Assembly (NCBI GenBank): GCA_904066235.2
Contig: CAJFCV020000006.1
Coordinates: forward strand, 6,448,001-6,512,000
Source: Bursaphelenchus xylophilus
Lineage: Eukaryota > Nematoda > Chromadorea > Rhabditida > Aphelenchoididae
Length of the DNA: 64,000 bases
Direction: 5' to 3'
A program made the position numbers and the translations under genes. Shown in pieces: positions 57,001 through 64,000 of the stretch (positions are counted from its first letter, which is position 1; each line of letters begins with the position of its first letter). The notes below the pieces were generated by a model. The model made no database searches and was not told the origin of the DNA. It saw only the letters and a list, made by a program, of their open reading frames with translations.

Positions 57001-57703
57001 AAAGATCAACCTAAACAGAAATGATGAAAAGAGACGGCATACCTGTTCTGGATACAACTCGGCGTACCTCTCATCAACCCTTCGCTTTCGCAACCTCATC
57101 TCACCATACGAACTGGAGCTATCTTGTGGAATCACTACCACAACTTTGTCTGAAGTACTGGAATGCTCAATCTTCTGGTATCCGGACTGGATGGTGGACA
57201 AAGGGATCGACTTGGAAGGATATCCAAAAGTCCCCGTACCCAAATATTCCCGACGTTCAGCTAATACTGCTAACAAGTTTGTACGTCCCTGCCGGCAAAA
57301 GCTCGATATTTCTAAACAAAAATTTCTTTAAGTTCCATTAAAATTACCGAACTTTCCATCCCGTGACTTTTTAAGTTCTGCTTGCAATTTATTCAGGAAT
57401 TCGTTTTTCTCGATTAATTCCTCATTGTTAAAGGCGTCCTTGCATACTGTTCGTTTGTGGGATACAAGTGAAATGATCGTCCGGAAAACTTTTTGACAAA
57501 CCCTAAAAGAAAAGATCCCAGTAAAATGATGATAATAATTACTAGCTATATAAATGAAATCCCGTTATATCTCAATATACTCACCGGCATTCATATAAAA
57601 CATTACACTCGTTTTCTAATAACAGTTTCACTTCGGGGTTTCCATCTTCATAGAACTTTAAGACGTCTAGAAGACCATTTTGTCCATCCGGATCAACCGG
57701 CAT
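54026..57703 (-). CDS. ZNF800-like multi-zinc-finger nuclear protein
   Basis: Fourteen exons: 57703-57585, 57502-57348, 57311-57043, 57010-56811, 56775-56679, 56617-56309, 56255-56179, 56126-56120, 56078-55830, 55794-55324, 55285-55094, 55031-54849, 54476-54411 and 54367-54026; about 911 residues. The N-terminal finger YECRVCQKVFRTIISLVSHK followed by RTVC matches the ZNF800 type (C-x2-C, SHKR, C). Further finger-like units are LCYFCEKKFTRFTRLKNHLK with H, QCAECGQTCRNLAEGQKHMI with GH, and LKCSLCDVGAFFCADIRKHL. Between them lie Lys/Ser/Pro-rich linkers. Exons 7-8, including a 7-nt microexon, are the least certain part. Intron 12 contains a MITE. Function is inferred as transcription regulation. 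Confidence 0.82.
54498..54822. mobile_element. MITE in intron 12 of the ZNF800-like gene
   Basis: Inverted ends of about 85 bp: GGCCACTCGAAGCTGGCGTC on the left against GACGTCAGCCTCAAGTGGAC on the right, with CCGATTTTCCTAAAATTTAG and its complement inside. Related ends occur near 1938-1968 and 5480-5559, so this is a dispersed family in the window. The intron boundaries remain intact. Confidence 0.8.
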
Positions 57704-58051
57704 CGTGAATATATATCTGAAATTGACGAATATATTTCTTTAATCAGGTATTCCCCGTTTAGACCACCTTATGTACCATTATAGACTAGAAACTCATGTT
57801 TTTTCTATAAAAACCAATTCACGAGAAGCTGAAAACGGTGTTCGAAAAAATCCGCAATATTCTGCGGGTTTTGACGCGACAACTGTATTGGCATTGTGCA
57901 CCAACATAAAATATTATTGAAACTTACGAGGGCGAGGTTTCCTCGCGAGGGAACGACGGTGCGCATAGGGTTGTTAGCTTGGCAGAATTTTTCAAAATGA
58001 CGTCAAATTGCGCCACATTTCCGTTATTTTGGCCAAATTTAAAATTCTGAT

Positions 58052-58247
58052 ATATAAGACTTGTGCGTTAGTAATTCGCGCGACCAATCGTAAAAAACCG
58101 CCGAATTCTGACTGTAAGAAAAGATAACAAAAAAGAAGAGGCGACAGAGAAAGGCACAATTTTTTTACAACGAGAGAAATGGTGCAACGTTACGCAACGA
58201 CTTCTTTGTGATTGGTCGCGCGAATTACCAACGCACACGCCTTATAT
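58052..58247. mobile_element. 196-bp MITE
   Basis: 38-bp inverted ends with few mismatches; the outer part reads ATATAAGACTTGTGCGTTAG and the inner part ends GCGCGACCAATC. No coding content. Confidence 0.78.
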
Positions 58248-58588
58248 GAAGCCAACTCAAGCTTATGTTAGCATAGATTATGGTGAATAGCCTTAATATT
58301 AGTCATAACAAGTTTCACTTTTTATTTAATGGGACGTTTTGACAAGAAGGAGCAATTGAGTTCCTGAAAATTTTTAATTCCTACGATTCTTTGGCAAAAT
58401 CTACAAAAAATTTCCAAAAAAAAACTCAATTTGACAACCTCAATTTGACATGACGAAAACGGCGCCAGTTTGAGAACGTGCAAATTGTGCAACGATTATG
58501 AGTAAATTTGTAAATTTACTGGATCGTCAATTTGATCGGAAAGTGGCCAATTGTAAGAGACACAAATAAAAATTCACATATTAGAATC

Positions 58589-58746
58589 TATCAGTCTGTC
58601 GGAAAAATAACGGCGGATCGTCGCAGCAAAATGTCTCGCCTCGACGCTACGGCGCACCAAATCCCAAGCCGCGGCTTGCAGTCGCAAAGCGATGACGAGC
58701 GACTCCGAGGCGCGACGATCCGCCGTTTTTTTCCCGACAGACCGAT
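58589..58746. mobile_element. 158-bp MITE
   Basis: Inverted ends of about 36 bp beginning TATC(A/G)GTCTGTCGG and ending GGCGGATCGTCGC. The GC-rich centre has further small palindromes (CCGCGG). A distant, decayed relative may lie in SLC16 intron 1 (about 36160-36285). Confidence 0.82.
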
Positions 58747-59002
58747 AAGAAGTGCAAAACTTCTAACCTCAAAATGTGCGTCTTCCACGCATTTTTGCCT
58801 GTGGAGGATTCAAAATTTAATATTTTTATAATTGTTTACGACAAAGAGGGAACCTAACTTAGAGACCAGATTTGTCTGTGCAGCGCGTTATTCTCCTCTA
58901 AAATCGAAATAGATCAACAGCAAAATATAATTACTATTTTATTGATTTACAAGATATAACAACGGGAGATGTTCAAAGTTTGTTTTCTCTGTCAACCTCG
59001 AG

Positions 59003-59461
59003 TCATTCGTAGAGCCATGGCTGAGTAGCGAGCTTGTAGTTGACCAATTCATCGGGCTTGAACCAGTGGGCGATCTCACGGTTGGCAGATTCAACGGAGT
59101 CGGATCCGTGGCATATGTTGCGGCCGGTCTGGATGCAGTAGTCTCCGCGGATGGTTCCTGGGGCGGACTGAAGGGGGTTGGTGGCTCCAAGAATGGCACG
59201 ACCTTGCTTGACAACATCCAGACCTTCCCAGACAGTGGCAACAACTGGTCCAGAGCTCATGTAGGCGATAAGTCCGGGGAAGAAAGGCTTTTCCTTGAGA
59301 TCACGGTAGTGCTCTTCAAGATGTTCCTTGGAGGCAACAAGGGTCTTGATCCCGACCAGTTTGTAGCCGCGCTCTTCGAAGCGAGCCAAGATCTTGGAGA
59401 CGAGACCTCTCTGGACACCATCGGGCTTGACGGCGATGAAGGTGCGCTCTGTGGTAGACAT
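59003..59461 (-). CDS. NDK: Nucleoside diphosphate kinase
   Basis: Transfers the gamma phosphate between NTPs and NDPs through a phospho-His. Single exon, 152 residues, the usual length. Seen: [57 protein letters not shown], and the active site [18 protein letters not shown] with its catalytic His. Ends WLYE. The CATTTAG two bases before the ATG is a likely spliced-leader acceptor. It is intronless although every neighbour has introns, and codon use is visibly more GC-rich at third positions, as expected for a highly expressed gene. Head to head with UTP25, 439 bp between the ATGs. Confidence 0.98.
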   Translation of the reverse strand: MSTTERTFIAVKPDGVQRGLVSKILARFEERGYKLVGIKTLVASKEHLEEHYRDLKEKPFFPGLIAYMSSGPVVATVWEGLDVVKQGRAILGATNPLQSAPGTIRGDYCIQTGRNICHGSDSVESANREIAHWFKPDELVNYKLATQPWLYE

Positions 59462-59900
59462 GACTAAATGCTGGAAATATTCGTTATAGAGGTCTCGGTA
59501 CATTCAAATACATCGGAGATTGGCAATTAAACGCAAAAAATAGGTAATCTCGGGCGGGAATGGAGGAATCCGGATGAATCTAAAACAAGTTCCCCCGGCA
59601 ACCACTAAATAAGCCGATTTACCCCCTAAACACTTACGCGACGGACTGTGTCACCTTCTTCGTGCCCACTTTTGGTTTCGGTCTCAAAAAGTTTTATCCC
59701 AATGTCAGACTCTTGCCTGAATTTTGCCTGAGTCCTTGACCGAAATTGGCGTTCTGTAAATAAAATAAACTTTTCTGCTTTTTGCAAAAAAGTCCATGGA
59801 CAGAAAAATACGTTTACTCTTTTACATTCTGATCAGTAAATTTTCGTTGTCGACTAGGTTTTGGTGTTGTAAGATACCTATAATTCAGATTTCTCTTATC

Positions 59901-62398
59901 ATGAATAAGAAGAGGAAAATCACTCAACAAGTTAATAAGGAAGAACCTGTGATAAAGAAATTGGACACCAAATATCCGGATTTCTTTGTTAATCGGTTCC
60001 AGCACGATGTTTCCGACGCATTGATTTCTCAGCTAAAGGACGATACGGTTTCAAAGAAGACCATATCATCTAAAACTGCATTCCCAGGTTCGACCCTTCA
60101 CATTTCCTTAAACCCCAGTTTCCACGGGGTAAGTGGTGATTGTGTTGTTTCTATTGTTGCTTGTAGATATTGGAAAACATTGAAGATCTTCCACTGGTCC
60201 CGTCAAAAGAATTCGTTGATAAAAGGTTGCTGAACGATAACATTATAACTGAGATTGAGCAAACAAAAATGTTGGGAATAATGGGTAGATACCTCGACCT
60301 TTGTTATGCGTCAAAGACTCGCGAGTATTTAGTAAGTTCTAATAGAAATTTTAGTTTTTGTTTTAGGAGCCATGTTGTTATCATATTTTAAACCATTTAC
60401 TCCGTTCCAAGAATCTTATTATAAGCAATCAGAAGCGTTTGGAGAATGCAAAGGTAACTTTGGTTTTGTTTTGATTGCTGAAACGATCTTTAGAATAATC
60501 TAAGTGATGAGTTAATAGAAGACTGCCGGGATCAAGGGCTTAATCGACCAAAAGTTTTAATTCTGGCTCCATTTAAAAAAGATGCATATGAGATTGTTAA
60601 AACGATAACGAAAATTCTGCTTGATGGCGACAGAACTCAAATTCTTAATCTGGCAAAGTTTGAAGAGGAATATGGGCCAACGAACACTGGAATGCACGAT
60701 AAATGGAGGGCACCCCAGGAGTTCAAGGTTGTTCAATTCACGTTGTATTGAAATTGATTTTTAGGATCTTTTGTCCGGAAATGTGGATGATTCTTTCCGG
60801 ATGGGGATTTCCCTCGGAAAGAAAGCAATCAAACTGTTTACATCTTTCGAAAACTCGGATGTTATTCTATGTTCTCCTCTTGGCCTTAGGATGATTATAG
60901 GAGATGAGGAGGAAGAAAAACGAGAAACTGATTTTCTGTCGTCGATCGAGCTTGTTGTTTTGGAAAGGGTATACTTTTGCATTTGATCATTATGTTTTTA
61001 GACAAATGTGATGTATATGCAGAACTGGGAACATCTACTTACTATTCTCGCAGCATTAAATCAAATTCCTCAGGAGGTTCAAACAGACATTTCGAGGGTC
61101 AGACATTGGGTGTTGAAGGGACACGGTCCAAACTACAGGCAACTTATTGCATTCTCCGAGATAAACTTTGCCGAACTTCATTCACTCTTTGCCGAAGAAA
61201 AAAATATAACAGGACAAGCAAAGCTCACTCAAAATCCTTCGGTTATGTTGGAAAACGTAATGTTTCAAAAATGATTGCGTTAGAGAAAGTATGTCCTACC
61301 AAGACGTTTTCTTTTTAGATTGAAGTGCCCATTTTGCAAGAACTTCATCGTTTTGATTGTGAAGATCCCTCGCAACAATCGGACTTGAGATTCGCGTATT
61401 TTGTTAGGAATGTATTACCCAAATTAAAACAAGGAACAATGGTCTTTATCCCATCTTATTTCGATTACATCCGGATCAGAAATTATTTGAAGAATGATGA
61501 GGAAAGCTTCTCCCAAATTCACGAATACGCATCTGATGGGAAGATCCGCAAAAGTCGAAAGGCCTTCGCCAGCGGCGAAAAGAAACTACTTTTAATTACA
61601 GAAAGGTAATCAGAGAATCAAATACAGGGTCTTTCAAGAAACGTGAAGGAAAGTAGGAGGCTATAACTTTCGGCGGAGGCGGCGCAGAGAACTCGTTTTT
61701 GGAATATATATTTTTAAGCGACATTATTTTTTGCCTACGAAATAACAAGCTTTTAGAGTGCAAACTGAGGTCGCTACGACCTTCTGAAGTAGAGGCCTCT
61801 CTACCCCGAAAACCAAGTTTTTTCGGTTGAAAATAATCGTGAAATTTCGGTCTTTTTCGGTTGAAAATCACCAAGAAATGTCGGATTTTTTCAGGGGTTT
61901 CGATAGAGTTGACGTTGAAAAAAGGGAAGGATGTTGCCAACACGTTGGCAACATTATTTGCTTAATTTCCACTTCAGAAGGTCGTAGCGACCTCAGTTTG
62001 CACTCTAAAAGCTTGTTATTTCGTAGGCAAAAAATAATGTCGCTTAAAAATACATATTCCAAAAACGAGTTCTCTGCGCCGCCTCCGCCGAAAGTTATAG
62101 CCTCCTACTTTCCTTCACGTTTCTTGAAAGACCCTGTAGTATACAGTTTTGTTACAGATGTCAATTCTACCGACATTTTGTTGTAAGCGGAGTCAAATAC
62201 ATTGTTTTCTACCAAATGCCCATCATTCCCAGGTTTTATTATGACATGATTAATATGAGCAAAGCTGAAGGAACTTTACATACTACTCTTATTTTTTGTA
62301 AATACGATGTTCTAAGGGTTCAAAATGTATTCGGGGTAACACAAGCGAAACAACTAATGTTGTCTCAGAAAAAGTTCCACGCGTTATTGAGTGAGTGA
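59901..62398 (+). CDS. UTP25: UTP25, U3 snoRNP/SSU processome component
   Basis: DEAD-box-like but catalytically altered nucleolar protein for 18S rRNA maturation. Exons 59901-60128, 60167-60331, 60367-60453, 60494-60727, 60765-60968, 61002-61256, 61319-61605 and 62158-62398 join in phase to 566 residues, shorter than vertebrate UTP25 because the acidic N-terminal part is reduced. Seen: RDQGLNRPKVLILAPFKKDA, SDVILCSPLGLRMIIGDEEE, DFLSSIELVVLERTNVMYMQ with NWEHLL, MVFIPSYFDYIRIRNYLK, GEKKLLLITERCQFYRHFVV and SGVKYIVFYQMPIIPRFYYD. The start at the ATG behind TAATTCAG (11 nt) suits trans-splicing. The donor after exon 4 (gttgtt) is weak. The last intron contains a MITE. Confidence 0.95.
61625..62136. 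mobile_element. 512-bp Tc1/mariner-type MITE in the last intron of UTP25
   Basis: Ends CAGGGTCTTTCAAGAAACGT and its complement, flanked by TA on both sides (61623-61624, 62137-62138). The terminal repeats of about 165 bp (61625-61790, 61970-62136) are nearly identical: their two open-frame translations agree at about 55 consecutive positions except one. No transposase. A related solo end lies at 1141-1345. Confidence 0.92.
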
Positions 62399-62485
62399 AG
62401 AGTCACAGGACTTCGCTGCTAACTTTGTTGTTGTTGATTTTATTGTTAAATAAAATGATTACGTGTACTCAATCATAAATACAGT

Positions 62486-62769
62486 TCACAGTGGGGTGAC
62501 CCCTTTACCCGTCTTCTCCAGGGCTGTCTGAATCTCTTCTTTGGTTGTTGTTGTTGTAACTGACACAGTCTTGGCCCCAACATCGATTTTAATGTCTTGC
62601 ACCTTATCTGAAATTCAAAAATACCGAATGCGAAGTGCTTCTTACCTCCAAGTTTGCCTAGGACACGCCGAGCGGCATTGGCACACCCTTCGCAAGTCAT
62701 TTCAACCTTGAAATTGTATGTCTAAAGTAAAATTAGACGCTTTAAATGCATAAAACTCACCTGAGACAT
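62486..62769 (-). CDS. ATOX1: ATOX1-type copper chaperone
   Basis: Cytosolic carrier that hands Cu(I) to the ATP7-type pump. Exons 62769-62761, 62721-62646 and 62607-62486 join in phase to 68 residues, exactly the human length. The copper site EMTCEGCANAARRVL holds MxCxxC. KVQDIKIDVGAKTVSV and the C-terminal KTGKGVTPL complete the ferredoxin-like fold; the conserved Lys of KTGK is present. The first coding exon holds only MSQ. It converges on UTP25, with 87 bp between stops. Confidence 0.97.
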
Positions 62770-63356
62770 GTTCTTATCTTCCCAGAGGGTTGACGATCAT
62801 ACAACCCTGCTTCGATTCATTCGCCGAAAGAAAAAAAATATTGTTGACACTTTGTTACAAAAAGAACGCCGATAAACGAAATGTCACAATAAAAGATTTA
62901 CGAAGTACGCAACGAACTTTTCTCGGTTTACCAAAAATATTTGGCTGTATAGAAACTGGGCTGGTTTCTTGTATCTCTCTTTTGCTCTGTCATGCGCACA
63001 CGCACGGGTATCCTTCCTTGAATTCAGCCCAATTTTCACACCTCGCCCAATTTGATAAAAGTTCCTTATTATGGCCACAACTTATAACCTTGCGATAGTT
63101 CGTTGTTAGCAACGCCCACCAGTAGACTTAGTTGGTGAGGTATCTTCTATTTTGCGTACCTTAAAAACGCATGCTGCGACCCTACGAATTTTTCCGAGGT
63201 GCCTTAAAAACCTCAGAACCAATCTAACTGGTACCCCCACAGTACCAGTTAGATCGATGCCCTTTTCCTAACTTTAGTTCCCGAGCTTGGATGCGGTTCG
63301 CAGAGTACCTTTTTAGTGCCGAAAATAAACAACCTTTTCTAATTACCATTATTCAG
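62770..63356. promoter_or_regulatory. Shared upstream region of ATOX1 (-) and CDK2AP1 (+) with a perfect 13-bp hairpin
   Basis: A bidirectional promoter interval without a gene. At 63222-63254 a perfect inverted repeat (ATCTAACTGGTAC, 7-nt loop CCCCACA, then the complement) lies about 100 bp before the CDK2AP1 ATG. The rest is plain. Confidence 0.6.
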
Positions 63357-63698
63357 ATGTCGATCGCAAATCCCGAAGATGTTGCACGTGCTGTTGCTGC
63401 ATTGGCCGCGAATCCAGCCTTGGCCAATGCCGTCGCCCAAGCTCAGTCAATGTCTTCAGCCTCAGCTCAGAACGCTTCCCTGCCGCAGTATTCAGTGCCT
63501 GGTCCAGTGATTGCCGGCACTTCCAAGTACACTCAATTGTTGGCCTTGATCGAAGAACTTGGAAAGGATGTCCGGCCCACTTACACTGGAAATCGAAACT
63601 GCTCGGAAAGACTGAAGAGAGGACTAGTTCATGCTCGGATCTTGGTCAAGGAATGCATCTCCGAGATTGAAAGAAGTGCTCGTAATCAGAATCAGTAA
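63357..63698 (+). CDS. CDK2AP1/DOC-1-type NuRD subunit
   Basis: Single exon, 113 residues. The C-terminal half carries the CDK2AP domain: [20 protein letters not shown], then [20 protein letters not shown] and [15 protein letters not shown], matching DOC-1 nearly residue for residue; it forms the helical dimer that binds NuRD. The N-terminal half is Ala/Ser-rich and unconserved ([20 protein letters not shown]). The ATG follows ATTATTCAG directly, so a spliced leader is likely added at this acceptor. It converges on the next gene, with 37 bp between stops. CDK2AP1 and CDK2AP2 cannot be told apart here. Confidence 0.94.
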   Translation: MSIANPEDVARAVAALAANPALANAVAQAQSMSSASAQNASLPQYSVPGPVIAGTSKYTQLLALIEELGKDVRPTYTGNRNCSERLKRGLVHARILVKECISEIERSARNQNQ

Positions 63699-63735
63699 CG
63701 AATTCAACGATAATGTAAATTTATTTATTCTTCTC

Positions 63736-64000
63736 TTAATTTAAGGGAGTAGCTTTCAAAAATTCGGGATCAACCCCCATTACTTTAGTAACGTAGAATG
63801 AATGCATTGTATATACGATACAAAGAACTTCGTCGCTGATTATGTCCTGAAATAAATTGAATGAGAAGTAATTTCTTTCCGTGCTGGGCTTACCTTGATA
63901 TCAACTGTAACTCCGGGTTCTGGAGATGTCAAAATCAGTTGAAGATTCATTTTCCCATCGTCCGACGAGGATTGTAGCGCTTCGAATCCATATTGCCAGA
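63736..64000 (-). CDS. 3' end of an unassigned gene (runs off the right edge)
   Basis: Two exons in phase, 64000-63894 and 63846-63736, give the last 71 residues: WQYGFEALQSSSDDGKMNLQ, LILTSPEPGVTVDIK, then DIISDEVLCIVYTMHSFYVT and KVMGVDPEFLKATPLN, stop. The splice sites are good (gtaag, ttatttcag). There is a hydrophobic helix near the end (EVLCIVYTMHSFYV). A weak likeness to the last helix of SIS-fold proteins (helix, then MGVDPxxL) was noted but is not enough for a call. Confidence 0.7.

Larger units (their letters stand above)
57704..59002. other. Intergenic between the ZNF800-like gene and NDK
   Basis: Holds two short MITEs (next entries) and otherwise A/T-rich sequence without a gene. 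Confidence 0.5.

Noticed and set aside
61596..61943. 115- and 119-codon frames sharing a long identical stretch
   Set aside because: They are translations of the two terminal repeats of the MITE in the UTP25 intron.
1..64000. CRISPR arrays, rRNA genes, bacterial operon features
   Set aside because: None present; spliced genes and nematode families make the window eukaryotic. The regular repeats seen are minisatellites or transposon parts.

Overview
The window is nuclear DNA of a nematode. The genes are dense and broken by very short introns (many 32-60 nt), and several start codons lie directly behind a TTTTCAG/TTTTTAG acceptor with no upstream coding exon, as expected for spliced-leader trans-splicing. 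Families that point the same way are a C-amidated RFamide peptide precursor, a FMRFamide-receptor-like GPCR, a nematode-style PDZ protein and a GT14 glycosyltransferase. I cannot name the genus. All gene models below were assembled by hand from reading frames, splice sites and family resemblance. Exon phases were checked and close in frame, except where an entry says otherwise.

Layout. 1-550: 5' part of a ribokinase (-). 550-5980: repeat-rich, with MITE fragments, a 2.5 kb long-TIR element, a 21-nt minisatellite and a 460 bp palindrome. 5988-10422: ACOT9-type thioesterase (+), a small secreted peptide (-), SURF1 (+) and a small coiled-coil protein (-), packed tail to tail. 11298-16245: two fold-back palindromes carrying tRNA-like modules, then a decayed Tc1-type transposon. 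16375-19084: neuropeptide-type GPCR with a very long C-terminal tail (-). 22467-27356: PDZ protein (+), GT14 transferase (-), secreted EndoU ribonuclease (-). 28170-29031: mariner-type element with 210 bp TIRs. 29733-30456: Nanos (-). 30657-33842: AT-rich TIR element with a nested MITE, then a third tRNA-bearing palindrome. 34303-36839: SLC16-type transporter (-). 38817-39969: RFamide peptide precursor (+). 40604-43259: coiled-coil protein (+) and TXNDC12/ERp18 (-). 44272-48489: ALG2, FARSB and TMCO1 in a row on the minus strand, 123 and 140 bp apart, a likely operon. 48693-53802: VTA1/LIP5 (+), a neuronal calcium sensor (-), cyclin H (-). 54026-57703: a 14-exon ZNF800-like zinc-finger gene (-). 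59003-63698: NDK (-), UTP25 (+, with a MITE in its last intron), ATOX1 (-), CDK2AP1/DOC-1 (+). 63736-64000: 3' end of an unassigned gene (-).

Most genes are housekeeping: lipid-linked glycan synthesis (ALG2), translation (FARSB), ER membrane calcium homeostasis and folding (TMCO1, TXNDC12), ESCRT-III disassembly (VTA1), ribosome biogenesis (UTP25), transcription and cell cycle (cyclin H, CDK2AP1), complex IV assembly and copper handling (SURF1, ATOX1), nucleotide metabolism (NDK, ribokinase). The neuronal and germline genes are the RFamide precursor, the GPCR, the calcium sensor, the small secreted peptide and Nanos. The most unusual material is (1) the unlisted RFamide precursor, (2) the GPCR with its roughly 300-residue tail, and (3) three large inverted-repeat elements that each carry a tRNA-like module.
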